A stretch of 49,848 bases of DNA from Deltaproteobacteria bacterium (GCA_016218105.1 JACRET010000014.1:1-49848), one strand, 5' to 3'; shown: positions 1-9,273, counted from the first letter of the stretch. Notes: generated by a model from the sequence alone, not told the origin. Program-made: numbers and translations.

Positions 1-766
1 CATAGAGGTGCTTGAGCCGGTCAGCATCAGGGATAACGCCTGTATAGAGAAGCTAAGGGGTTTAAATCCTGATTTTATGGCGGTGGTAGCCTACGGCCGG
101 ATCCTTCCTCCGGCCATACTCGACCTGCCGACGAAAGGATGCGTAAATCTCCACGCCTCACTCCTTCCGAAATACCGTGGGGCAGCCCCGATAAACTGGG
201 CCATCGTAAATAATGAAAAGGTCACGGGCGTCACTACGATGCTTATGGACAAGGGCATGGATACAGGCCCCATGCTCCTTAAGGAAGAAGTCGGCATAGG
301 CGAAGACGAAACCGCCGAGGAGCTGGCAAAAAAACTCTCAAATGCCGGCGCGAGCCTCCTTGCAAAGACCATAGACCTCCTTTCCGAAGACAAGATCAAG
401 CCTGCTCCCCAGGACGAGACGGAGGCGAGCTACGCCCCAATGCTTAAAAAAGAGGACGGCCGCATAGACTGGAAGAAGAGCGCTGAGGAGATAAAAAACC
501 TTATGCGGGGGCTTTATCCGTGGCCCGGGGCCTACACGGCACTGAACGGCCAATTAAAGATCCATTCAGGCCGGGTGATCGACACAAATTCGCATGAAGC
601 GGAGCCTGGGACAATTGTCGGCGTTTCCAGGGAAGGTATCCGTGTGGCGTGCGGCAAAGGGGTTTTTGAGATAACGGAGCTTCAGCCTGAAAACCGGAAA
701 AAATTGCCTGCAGGAGATTTTATACAGGGCTACAGGGTCGGAGTTGGTGAGAGATTTGATGGATAA
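1..766 (+). CDS. fmt: Methionyl-tRNA formyltransferase, 5' end outside window
   Basis: Transfers the formyl group of 10-formyl-tetrahydrofolate to Met-tRNA(fMet) for translation initiation in the cytoplasm. The frame is open to the window edge (codons begin at base 2), so about 60 N-terminal residues are missing from a family of roughly 310 aa. The formyltransferase core is clear: NLHASLLPKYRGAAPINW carries the Asn and His of the active site, and MDKGMDTGPM carries the catalytic Asp. The C-terminal tRNA-binding domain follows (DGRIDWKKSAEEI, LYPWPGAYT). The stop codon overlaps the start of the next gene by 8 bases, which suggests translational coupling. No defect is seen in the visible part. 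Confidence 0.95.
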   Translation, partial: IEVLEPVSIRDNACIEKLRGLNPDFMAVVAYGRILPPAILDLPTKGCVNLHASLLPKYRGAAPINWAIVNNEKVTGVTTMLMDKGMDTGPMLLKEEVGIGEDETAEELAKKLSNAGASLLAKTIDLLSEDKIKPAPQDETEASYAPMLKKEDGRIDWKKSAEEIKNLMRGLYPWPGAYTALNGQLKIHSGRVIDTNSHEAEPGTIVGVSREGIRVACGKGVFEITELQPENRKKLPAGDFIQGYRVGVGERFDG

Positions 767-1556
767 TTCTGAAAAATGGCAGGGCAGCCCCGAATCCATA
801 TCCTATAAGCCCGGGAAAGGGGTATTCCTGGCGCTCCTCGGGATATCGGCTGTCCTGGTCACGGTCATAGCCTTCTTTTTCTGGTATATACCTACGGTAG
901 GGCTCGGGAATATCCATCCGGCGCTTCCTTATGTCCTTGGAGGGATACTTATCGCCGGGAGCGTTTTACTGCTCGGCGGCACGGCGTTCATAACAAACGC
1001 CGCCATTAAAGGCAGGCTCCCTTTCTACTCGAAATGGCTAAGATGGCTGCTTGTCAAATTCTACCTCCCGCTTATGATAATGGCCGGCGGCATACTCAAG
1101 ATACCCAAGATCAAGATAGAGCGCGTCTTTATAGAACTTAACAATCAGATGGTAATGATGATGGGCAAAAAAATCAGGCCCGAAAAGCTCCTCATCCTTA
1201 TGCCCCACTGAATACAGTTCGACAACTGCAAGATAAAGGTGACGAGGAACGTCAAAAACTGCGTTGGCTGCGGCAGGTGCGAGATAGGCGAACTCGTATC
1301 CCTGATGGAAGAATGCGGGATAAACCTCTTTATCTCAACCGGTGGGACGGTCGCAAGGAGGAAGGTCTATGAAGACAGGCCTGACGCGGTCATAGCCGTG
1401 GCTTGCGAGAGGGATTTAACGAGCGGCCTTCAGGACTCCTATCCGTTGCCGGTCTTTGCGATAGTAAACAAAAGGCCGAGGGGTTACTGCATGGAGACGG
1501 GGGTCGCCATGAGCGAGGTAAGGCAGGCCATAAAAGACCTTGTGGGCGGATCTTGA
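759..1556 (+). CDS. DUF116 membrane Fe-S protein with in-frame TGA (candidate selenoprotein)
   Basis: Two adjacent open frames lie in the same reading frame and together make one complete DUF116 protein of 265 codons. The only interruption is TGA at 1209-1211 (codon 151). The N-terminal half has two clear hydrophobic segments (about residues 22-44 and 56-78) and ends in EKLLILMPH. The C-terminal half runs IQFDNCKIKV, then the cluster C168-x2-C171-x2-C174 (NCVGCGRCEIGEL), then ISTGGTVARR, AVACERDLTSG and PLPVFAIVNKRP. From memory of the family, relatives read LLPHCLQ or similar, so TGA replaces the Cys after Pro-His. Cys residues here probably bind an Fe-S cluster; the function is unknown. The ATG at 759 overlaps the fmt stop; GTG 747 is an alternative. 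The product is either a selenoprotein, a truncated gene, or a base-call error. Confidence 0.75.
1218..1246 (+). promoter_or_regulatory. Candidate bacterial SECIS stem-loop after the DUF116 TGA
   Basis: Bases 1218-1227 can pair with 1237-1246: 8 pairs including one G-T, with two mismatches (1222/1242 and 1225/1239). The 9-base loop GCAAGATAA begins with G, 17 bases after the TGA. Bacterial SECIS elements have an apical loop with an early G at about this distance. A competing perfect hairpin, CAGTT (1215-1219) with AACTG (1224-1228), has its loop only about 9 bases from the TGA. The fold is weak and was judged by eye only. Confidence 0.3.
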
Positions 1557-1583
1557 CAGTATCGGTTCCCGGCCCTATATTGA

Positions 1584-1690
1584 ATATGCATAGCGACATT
1601 CCCCGCAGCTTGCTGCGGGCTCAAGCGAGCGAATAGAAATTGTTTCCTTACATATCGAAGATTCCCCGTGGATTCCGCGGGTAGCTTCAA
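1584..1690. repeat. Dispersed GC-rich hairpin repeat, copy 1 (composite)
   Basis: The stretch before htpX holds ATATGCATAGCGA followed by CATTCCCCGCAGCTTGCTGCG, a hairpin. A second related unit, GATTCCCCGTGGATTCCGCGG followed by GTAGCTTCAA, lies at 1660-1690. The same building blocks occur in inverse orientation at 20609-20655. No reading frame is evident. It is probably a REP-like intergenic element. Confidence 0.55.
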
Positions 1691-1734
1691 TTCAAGTTAA
1701 AAATATGTAATACTAGTAGCAGGAGGATCTTCAA

Positions 1735-2586
1735 ATGAACTATTTAAAGACCGCTGTTTTACTGGCGGTGCTTACGGCTTTTCTGGTGTTGATAGGCGGC
1801 TCCGTGGGAGGAAAACAGGGCGCCTTAATGGCCCTCATCCTTGCGGGCGCGATGAACTTCGGCACCTACTGGTTTAGCGATAAGATCGTGCTCGCTATGT
1901 ACCGGGCGAAGCCAGTCGACGAAACAGCGTCACCCGCGCTCTACGGCATCGTAAGGGAGCTTACCATGAAGGCTGGCATGCCTATGCCGAAGGTCTATAT
2001 CATGGATAACGAAACGCCGAACGCCTTCGCTACGGGCAGGAACCCCGAACACTCGGCGGTAGCGGTGACGACAGGCATAATGAAGCTCCTCAGTAAAGAG
2101 GAGCTTACTGGCGTCATCGGCCACGAACTCAGCCATATCGCCAACAGGGACATACTTATCGCGACTATAGCCGCGACTATAGCCGGGGCTATAAGCTACA
2201 TCTCTCATTTCGCTTATTACGCCTCCATGTTCGGCGGCAGGAGCGGAGACGACGACAGGGGCAGCAACCCTATCGTAGGCATAGTTATGATGATAGTAGC
2301 GCCCATCGCCGCCATGATAATCCAGATGGCCATCTCAAGATCAAGGGAATACGGAGCGGATTTCAGGGGCGCGCAGATTGCGGGCAACCCCCTGTACCTG
2401 GCGAATGCGTTAAGGAAGCTCGAGTACTACAATAAACGCGTTCCGATGCATATGCCGAGCGAGGCTACGGCCCACATGTTCATCGTAAACCCTTTGAGCG
2501 GAGGCTCTTTGATAAAGCTCTTCAGCACCCATCCCCCTATCGAGGAAAGGGTCAAGAGGCTTGAAGGGATGGTCGGCAAGGTTTAG
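1735..2586 (+). CDS. htpX: HtpX-type M48 zinc metalloprotease
   Basis: Membrane-bound quality-control protease that cleaves misfolded inner-membrane proteins, with the active site facing the cytoplasm. The length of 283 aa is normal. Two N-terminal membrane segments lie at about residues 5-22 and 28-48. The zinc motif H130-E-L-S-H134 sits in GVIGHELSHIANRD. Another hydrophobic pair occurs around 137-200, followed by the third zinc ligand region SREYGADFRGA. The C-terminus THPPIEERVKRLE is typical. A good ribosome site, AGGAGG, precedes the ATG. The gene stands alone, with a repeat region upstream and a strong terminator downstream. Confidence 0.95.
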   Translation: MNYLKTAVLLAVLTAFLVLIGGSVGGKQGALMALILAGAMNFGTYWFSDKIVLAMYRAKPVDETASPALYGIVRELTMKAGMPMPKVYIMDNETPNAFATGRNPEHSAVAVTTGIMKLLSKEELTGVIGHELSHIANRDILIATIAATIAGAISYISHFAYYASMFGGRSGDDDRGSNPIVGIVMMIVAPIAAMIIQMAISRSREYGADFRGAQIAGNPLYLANALRKLEYYNKRVPMHMPSEATAHMFIVNPLSGGSLIKLFSTHPPIEERVKRLEGMVGKV

Positions 2587-2607
2587 GCCTGCCGGGACAA
2601 GACAAAT

Positions 2608-2643
2608 AAAAACGGCTTAAGGAAATCCTTAAGCCGTTTTTTT
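2608..2643 (+). terminator. Intrinsic terminator of htpX
   Basis: AACGGCTTAAGGA pairs with TCCTTAAGCCGTT and is followed by a run of T. The A run on the 5' side makes it usable on both strands, but the minus strand has no gene ending here. Confidence 0.9.
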
Positions 2644-2655
2644 ATACATTATTTT

Positions 2656-2813
2656 AACAGGTTGCTGAAAAACCGGGGGATGTGTTCAGGCTGCTCAAAA
2701 AGCTTCATCTGCGAGGCGTCGAGAAGCGAGGAATGAGGCGTACTTTGTTTGTACGCCGCAGTGACGAGCTTTGATGACAACGAAGCAGATGGACTTTTTC
2801 AGCAGTCTGCTAA
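2656..2813. mobile_element. MITE-like element with terminal inverted repeats, long form
   Basis: The right end is CAGATGGACTTTTTCAGCAG plus TCTGCTAAAA. Its complement matches the left part CAGGCTGCTCAAAAAGCTTC at 2687-2706, and an extra left end AACAGGTTGCTGAAAAA lies at 2656-2672. The middle contains a 7-bp hairpin, GGCGTAC (2737-2743) and GTACGCC (2751-2757), with loop TTTGTTT. There is no coding potential. A short relative occurs at 46491-46565. It fits a non-autonomous, transposase-dependent element. Confidence 0.7.
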
Positions 2814-2819
2814 AATATT

Positions 2820-3254
2820 TTAATTTTTTTCCGGGCGGTCGTTGTCCGGCATCCGGGGGCCGGTCTTCCAGTTCATGAGATAAGCCTCCATGGAACGCTT
2901 ATCAGCTTCCTTCATATCCAGGAATATTATCCCGTAACGATAGATCCTCTGTACCTTTCCGGCGCCTTCCGCCTGTCGCCGCTTCGACTCAGGGTCTGCT
3001 TCCCGTTCGCCCCTTACGACCTCGCCTATCACGTTAACAGGTATCGTGAAGCCCGGCATGCAGAACGAGTATTTAAGCAGCGCCCCGAAGGGTATTATCG
3101 AGCCCGTCTCGACAAGGGCGCCTGAAAGGCTGACGTTTAACGTGTTGCAGATATAGGAGTCACCCTGGCCGTCATTATTCTCAAGCGTGATCTTCCCCAG
3201 TATCTGCACATTGTATCGCTGGGCCCTTGATAGTTTTTTGAAACGCTTTTCCAT
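2820..3254 (-). CDS. PilZ-domain protein
   Basis: A 144-aa single PilZ domain, a family that binds cyclic di-GMP and alters motility, secretion or gene activity through partner proteins. The second binding motif is intact (N40-V-S-L-S-G45, the N-x-S-x-x-G pattern). The first motif is degenerate: the region reads LSRAQRYNV, so the usual Arg-x3-Arg spacing becomes Arg10-x2-Arg13. Ligand binding is therefore uncertain. The start ATG follows AAGGGG. The gene lies just downstream of, and on the same strand as, the large membrane fusion gene ending at 3301, 46 bases away, and may share its transcript. Confidence 0.8.
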   Translation of the reverse strand: MEKRFKKLSRAQRYNVQILGKITLENNDGQGDSYICNTLNVSLSGALVETGSIIPFGALLKYSFCMPGFTIPVNVIGEVVRGEREADPESKRRQAEGAGKVQRIYRYGIIFLDMKEADKRSMEAYLMNWKTGPRMPDNDRPEKN

Positions 3255-3300
3255 TAGACACCCCTTAGAGGATTATCTTTATCACAACTGCCTGAAAAGG

Positions 3301-5907
3301 TCAAAATTTGACTGGCTCCTCGATATCGAGCTCCTTACGGAGGCTCTTGATATAATATATCGTCTCATTATTCCGGGGGTTTAGCTCAAAGGCTTTCTCA
3401 AAGACCTTTAACGCCTGTCCAAGCCTGTAATTAGACCTGTAAAATGTCTTTCCGAGGGCCAGGTAAAAGGCCTCTCTTTCTCTTTCCGGGAGATTGACCG
3501 GGGGTATTATGTCCGTGGTGAACGTAAGGAGCTCCTCTACGGTTTTTACGCCAAGCGCAGGATCCATGTAGAGCAGCTTAGGGAGGCTGAACTCAAGGAC
3601 AGGCCTTTCATCAGTGTTTATGGCCGCATCCCCGAGATATCTCCTTAAATCCTCATTTCCTATAAGAAATAAATCAAGAACGTCATACTGCGTCTTCATG
3701 TCTATCCGCGCCAGGCCTGCTTTTACAGCCGGGATCGAGAGGCGCTCGGCGAGCCTTCCCATATCGAACCCATGCGGGGCCTTTGAGCCTACAACGATCA
3801 GATCCAGCGTGTCCGTATAATGGAACCATATGGATACATGGGGAAATACCCTGGCAAAAGAATTTAGCGCGATCTTAAGCTCTCTCGGGGTTATCCTGTA
3901 GTTCTGGAACCAGAGAGAGACGACCCCGTCGTCGTTAAGCTTTCTTTTAAGCTCATCGAAGTACTCGTAGGTAAAAAGGTTTGAGACCCCGGTGATCCAC
4001 GGGTCGGATACGCCCGAGACGATCACGTCGTACTTCTTTTTCCCGTTGGAAAGGAAGCTCCGTCCGTCGGTGACATGCAGCTTGACCCTGGGGTCGTCAA
4101 GGGCGTCGTTATTCGACTCGGCGAAAAACCTCGCCGCTTCGACAACAGCCGGCTCAAGCTCGACGACATCGAAATGATCCAGCGGATAAAGCTCCATCGC
4201 CCCAAGGGTTATACCCGAGCCAAGGCCTACCACAAGGGCTTCACTGGGTCTGCCGCTATGGAGGAGCATCGGGACATGCCCGAGAAGCGACCACGCCTCA
4301 GAGGGCCTTCCCGATATGGACCTCGCCTCCTGCTTGCCGTTTGCCTGGTATGAGATAATCTGGTTGTCGTTCCCCTCGCCCCTTACCGTTATAATGGCGT
4401 TAACGCCCTCTTTGTAATAAAGAAGCCTGTCTGAAAACTCCCCCGCCTTCAGCTGAGTGACCTTTTTCTCCTTTACAGGATTGGCATAAAGCCCCAGGGT
4501 CATGACCATCTTCTCCCAGGGCGGGATTACGGATATCGATATGAAAAACAGCGCCGCAAGGGCGACGGCGGACGATGCCTTGATACCGAACTTAACGCCG
4601 GATATGTTCAAAAGCGCTATGCATAGTATGATGTTCAGGGCCGCCGTGAGAACAACCCCGTTCTGCACCCCTATATAAGGGATAAGTATGAAGCCGCCTG
4701 CAAACGCGCCGAATATAGACCCCGCCGTATTGAAGAAATATATATCGCCGATATTTTTGCCGACGCTCTTAAGGTCGTTCGCGCATATCCTGCCGACAAG
4801 CGGGAATATCGCGCCCATGCAGAGCGTCGGGAGTATCATAATGGCCGCGCAAAGAAGGAACTGGAGGAAGAGGAAGAACCAGAACTCCGCCGCGAAAGCC
4901 TCTTTCAGGGAGAAGAAGATAAAAGGCAGCTCCCGGTAGACGAATATGGATAGAAGGCTTACTACCCCGATTATTGCTTCGAGCGCCGCGAACCACGCTA
5001 TCAGGTTTTTCCTTTTATCTATGAACGGGGCGAATATGATCGACCCGATGCCGATGCCGATGAGGAATGTGGCGAGCATTATGGTAAAGGCGTAAATGGA
5101 TGACCCTAGCACGAGGGAAAACACCCTTGTCCAGAGCACTTCGTAGCTGAGGCTGGCGAACCCGGAGAGCGCGAACGACGCTATTACGATAGACCTTCTT
5201 CTGCCGTCAAGCCCCGCCTCCGCCCTGCCTGTGCCGGTGAAGCCCGCCTCCGCCTTTGCCGTGGAGACGCCGCCGTAGATGAAAAACACAAGCGCGCCGA
5301 TTATTATGTCGAGCGCCCCGGCCGTATAGACGGTTGTTTTGACCCCAAGCACATATAGAGAGAAAAAGCCTGTTATCAGGCAGCCGCTGACCGCCCCGAG
5401 CGTGTTGATCGAGTAAGGGACCGCCGTGTGGAAGCCGATCCTGCCGGAATTGGCCGTAAGGTATTTTACAAGGGCGGGGAGTGTGCCGCCCATAAGGGTA
5501 GTCGGGATAATAAGGGCTAGGAATGACAGGATGAACTGGGAGATTTCAAAGTTCGCGCTGTGGGCCGCAGCCCCTCCCGCCCCTCCCCCGAAGTTGACGT
5601 AAACGGCCTTTACCAGGTAAAACACCCCGGGCGAAAGGACGCAATAGATGCCAAGGAGCACCTCTATGGCCGCGTAGACCTTTAAAGGCGAGGGGTATTT
5701 GTCTACTATACGGCCGAAGATGAGGCTCCCGAGAGCGAGCCCGGCCATGAAGGTAACAAGCACCGTGGTAACGGCGAACTGCGTCGAGCCGAAGGCAAGT
5801 ATCAGGAGCCTTATCCAGACAAGCTCATAGGCCAGGCCCGTCAAGCCGGTAAGGAAAAAAAAGCCGAGTATCAGATAATTTGAGTTTAGGGTTCTATTGG
5901 AAGGCAT
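3301..5907 (-). CDS. Polytopic membrane protein fused to spermidine-synthase-like domain and TPR tail
   Basis: An 868-aa three-part fusion. Residues about 1-480 hold some 12-14 hydrophobic segments in two related halves, each with a LGSLIFGRIVDK-like or GSIIFAPFIDK-like loop, resembling a major-facilitator fold. Residues about 545-700 form a Rossmann methyltransferase-like domain of the spermidine synthase superfamily (VVGLGSGITLGA, DVVELEPAVVEAARFF, DDPRVKLHVTDGRSFL). The position of the usual catalytic Asp reads YDVIVSGVSDPW, so Ser replaces Asp and ordinary aminopropyl transfer is doubtful. The last 60 residues resemble a tetratricopeptide repeat (ALKVFEKAFELNPRNNETIYY). The substrate is unknown. 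No partner polyamine genes are nearby. Confidence 0.8.
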   Translation of the reverse strand: MPSNRTLNSNYLILGFFFLTGLTGLAYELVWIRLLILAFGSTQFAVTTVLVTFMAGLALGSLIFGRIVDKYPSPLKVYAAIEVLLGIYCVLSPGVFYLVKAVYVNFGGGAGGAAAHSANFEISQFILSFLALIIPTTLMGGTLPALVKYLTANSGRIGFHTAVPYSINTLGAVSGCLITGFFSLYVLGVKTTVYTAGALDIIIGALVFFIYGGVSTAKAEAGFTGTGRAEAGLDGRRRSIVIASFALSGFASLSYEVLWTRVFSLVLGSSIYAFTIMLATFLIGIGIGSIIFAPFIDKRKNLIAWFAALEAIIGVVSLLSIFVYRELPFIFFSLKEAFAAEFWFFLFLQFLLCAAIMILPTLCMGAIFPLVGRICANDLKSVGKNIGDIYFFNTAGSIFGAFAGGFILIPYIGVQNGVVLTAALNIILCIALLNISGVKFGIKASSAVALAALFFISISVIPPWEKMVMTLGLYANPVKEKKVTQLKAGEFSDRLLYYKEGVNAIITVRGEGNDNQIISYQANGKQEARSISGRPSEAWSLLGHVPMLLHSGRPSEALVVGLGSGITLGAMELYPLDHFDVVELEPAVVEAARFFAESNNDALDDPRVKLHVTDGRSFLSNGKKKYDVIVSGVSDPWITGVSNLFTYEYFDELKRKLNDDGVVSLWFQNYRITPRELKIALNSFARVFPHVSIWFHYTDTLDLIVVGSKAPHGFDMGRLAERLSIPAVKAGLARIDMKTQYDVLDLFLIGNEDLRRYLGDAAINTDERPVLEFSLPKLLYMDPALGVKTVEELLTFTTDIIPPVNLPEREREAFYLALGKTFYRSNYRLGQALKVFEKAFELNPRNNETIYYIKSLRKELDIEEPVKF

Positions 5908-6152
5908 TCAGGGTTCCCCAGGATACAATTTGCCCCTGAAAAAAATGTCCTTTTCAGTCCATTTTTGGGGGCTTTTCTCGGAGAGTCACGATTCAAAGTA
6001 TGCTACCATGAAGACCGGCAAATTTAAATCGATTTCTTCATCCCTTATATCGTCCGTAAGCAGCCGGTCTAAAGAACAAACTTGCTTTTTAAAGCCGTTT
6101 TTGTTAGTCTAACCGAAATATATGACCTTTGGTTTCAGATAAAGGAGGATTA

Positions 6153-6692
6153 ATGGACAGCTCACGCTTTTTAAGAGGCAGATTCAGCTTGATCGCGCTA
6201 TCCGCCGTACTGGCAATAACAGCGATACTGCCTTATGGATGTTCAAAGGAAAATAAAGGGACGGAGCAGGCGCAGCAGGAGGCGGCCCCCGCGGCAGACC
6301 TGGGGAAAGAGCACTTTGAGAAGGGGGTCCAGCTCTCTTTAAAAGGCCAGCTTGACGAGGCCATAAAGGAGTACGAGACAGTCCTCCAGTTCAACCCCAA
6401 GAGCGCGGAGACCTACAACAATCTCGGGTTCGCTTACTTTGACAAGGGCGACTTCGACAAGGCCCTGGAAAGCCAGAAAAAGGCAGTTGAACTAAATCCC
6501 AACCTCGCTAACGGGCATTACGGGCTCGCGATGGCTTTCGAGAAAAAGAATGACAAAAAGAGCGCCATTGAGAGCTGGAAGAAGTTCGCGGAGCTTTCAC
6601 AGCCCCACAGCAAATGGTGGATGAAGGCACAGGAGCATATACAGGCTCTCGAAGGCAAAAAGCTCGCCCCGGCGCAGGCCAAGAAGAAGTAA
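6153..6692 (+). CDS. TPR-repeat lipoprotein
   Basis: A 179-aa exported protein. A signal peptide with lipobox LPYGC, lipidated at Cys30, is followed by an acidic/Gln linker and tetratricopeptide repeats from about residue 55 to 155. The classic helices are visible (AIKEYETVLQFNPKSAETYNNLG, split here as AIKEYETVLQFNP and SAETYNNLGFAYFDKG; then ALESQKKAVELNPNLANGHY). The C-terminus is rich in Lys. The start is set by AAAGGAGG seven bases before the ATG; a TTG at 6129 in frame is rejected. Such proteins act as periplasmic scaffolds; the partner is unknown. The gene is divergent from the upstream fusion gene and ends in a strong terminator. Confidence 0.8.
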   Translation: MDSSRFLRGRFSLIALSAVLAITAILPYGCSKENKGTEQAQQEAAPAADLGKEHFEKGVQLSLKGQLDEAIKEYETVLQFNPKSAETYNNLGFAYFDKGDFDKALESQKKAVELNPNLANGHYGLAMAFEKKNDKKSAIESWKKFAELSQPHSKWWMKAQEHIQALEGKKLAPAQAKKK

Positions 6693-6715
6693 TATAACGC
6701 TCAACGAAATTTTAA

Positions 6716-6748
6716 AGGCAGGCGGCAAAAGGCCGCCTGCCTTTTTTT
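6716..6748 (+). terminator. Intrinsic terminator of TPR lipoprotein gene
   Basis: AGGCAGGCGGC pairs perfectly with GCCGCCTGCCT across loop AAAAG and is followed by a T run. Confidence 0.95.
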
Positions 6749-6821
6749 GTCAATCAGACAGCGCTATCGAAAAACGAAAATCGGGCGGAGTGGGGCCTGG
6801 CTGAGATGATAAGCAAAAAAC

Positions 6822-6855
6822 AAAAAGGCAACCGGTTCAATGGTTGCCTTTTTTT
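6822..6855. terminator. Bidirectional terminator downstream of purA
   Basis: GGCAACC (6827-6833) pairs with GGTTGCC (6842-6848), flanked by A5 on the left and T7 on the right. It therefore works on both strands. On the minus strand it ends the hisZ-purA transcript. Confidence 0.85.
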
Positions 6856-6876
6856 AAATAGAGCGGACTTCTCTTC

Positions 6877-8169
<1,293 letters not shown>

Positions 8170-8180
8170 CTATCTTCCTT

Positions 8181-9182
8181 TTATATATTCCTGTCGAGCG
8201 CGGAGACGATATGCTCCACATCAAACGCAAAGCCTGTGGCGGCGGCCGGATACCCGTACCGGGCAAAGAGGCTGTCGTACCTGCCTCCGCTGAGTATGGG
8301 CTTTCCGACGCCTGAGGCGAACCCCTCAAAGATAACGCCCGTATAATAATCGAAGCCCCTTACTTCGCCCAGATCTATCGTAACCGAATCCTTAAGCCCT
8401 TTTTCAGTTATTATATCGACGATCTCCTGGAGGTTATGGAGCGCGTTCAAGGAGGCGGCGTCCCTGGAAAAAGACCTCGCCTTCTCTATCACTTCCTCCT
8501 CGCCGTAGAATGTCGTCAGGTTAAGGAGCAGCAGCCTGTCATCTTTTTTGACCTTGCCGCCAAGCTCATCGAGTATTATCTCAAGCCCCGATGTGTCCTT
8601 TATGGCTATAGCGTCCTTTATGAGCTTTCTTTCCGGCTCTGAGACGTTAAGCCGCTCAAGTACTGTCCTTAAAAAACCCACGTCTCCGATATCGATCTTG
8701 AAGCTCTTAAGCCCGATCTCCCTGAGGGCCTCTATCGCGATTATGATTATCTCGGCGTCTGCCTGAGGCGTTGCCGCGGACGAGATATACTCCGCGCCCA
8801 TCTGAAGCACCTCTCTGCTCTTGCCGTCATTCACTTCCTGATACCTTAATACGTTTTCGTTGTAGCAGAGCTTAAGGGGAAGCGGGTAATCACGCATGCG
8901 GGTAGCGACGACCCTCGCTATCTGGGGCGTTATGTCGGGCCTTATGGCCACGACACGGCCCGTGGACGGGTCTATGAACTTAAGCACCCGCTCCTTGAGA
9001 TTCTCACCCATGCCGAGAGAAAGGACTTCCACATATTCAAGCAGCGGGGTGATTACTTTCTTGAAGCCGTATCTTTCGAATACGGAGAGGATGCCTGATT
9101 CGACCGCGCCGATCTTTTTAGATTCTTCGGGCAGTATATCCCTTACGCCCTGCGGGAGCGATATGGTAGGTTGGATGATCAT
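8181..9182 (-). CDS. hisZ: ATP phosphoribosyltransferase regulatory subunit
   Basis: A paralogue of the histidyl-tRNA synthetase catalytic domain that lacks the anticodon domain. It partners the short HisG to form an octameric, histidine-inhibited ATP phosphoribosyltransferase, the first histidine step. The 333-aa length fits. Motifs are LPQGVRDILPEES near the start, motif 2-like AIRPDITPQIARVVATR, and motif 3-like ILSGGRYDSLFARYGYPAAATGFAFDVEHI near the end (given in parts: ILSGGRYDSL, ATGFAFDVEHI). It is placed between serA and purA, an order I recall from Deltaproteobacteria. hisG is not in the window. Only about 30 bases separate its start from the serA terminator. Confidence 0.9.
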   Translation of the reverse strand: MIIQPTISLPQGVRDILPEESKKIGAVESGILSVFERYGFKKVITPLLEYVEVLSLGMGENLKERVLKFIDPSTGRVVAIRPDITPQIARVVATRMRDYPLPLKLCYNENVLRYQEVNDGKSREVLQMGAEYISSAATPQADAEIIIIAIEALREIGLKSFKIDIGDVGFLRTVLERLNVSEPERKLIKDAIAIKDTSGLEIILDELGGKVKKDDRLLLLNLTTFYGEEEVIEKARSFSRDAASLNALHNLQEIVDIITEKGLKDSVTIDLGEVRGFDYYTGVIFEGFASGVGKPILSGGRYDSLFARYGYPAAATGFAFDVEHIVSALDRNI

Positions 9183-9214
9183 TTGAGCAATACCGTATTT
9201 CCGTGACTTTGACC

Positions 9215-9261
9215 AAAAAAAACCGTGGACTGTGTCGTTATACCACGAACACGGCCCACGG
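9215..9261 (-). terminator. Intrinsic terminator after serA
   Basis: On the minus strand, CCGTGG (9261-9256) plus CGTGT pair with ACACAG and CCACGG (9228-9223), followed by eight T (A8 at 9215-9222). The hairpin lies between serA and hisZ and should limit read-through into hisZ-purA. Confidence 0.75.
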
Positions 9262-9273
9262 TCACGGTATTTT

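Noticed and set aside
1209-1211. Genome-wide recoding of TGA
   Set aside because: TGA is the plain stop of several intact genes here (for example nirJ and the 41469 kinase), so only a site-specific event is considered.
759-1556. Two separate DUF116 half-genes or a decayed pseudogene
   Set aside because: The frame is unbroken apart from the TGA, all motifs are kept on both sides and no start signal precedes the second half. It cannot be fully excluded.
5897-6112. 71-codon frame between divergent genes
   Set aside because: It overlaps the start of the large fusion gene and has low-complexity Ser/Lys content with no ribosome site.
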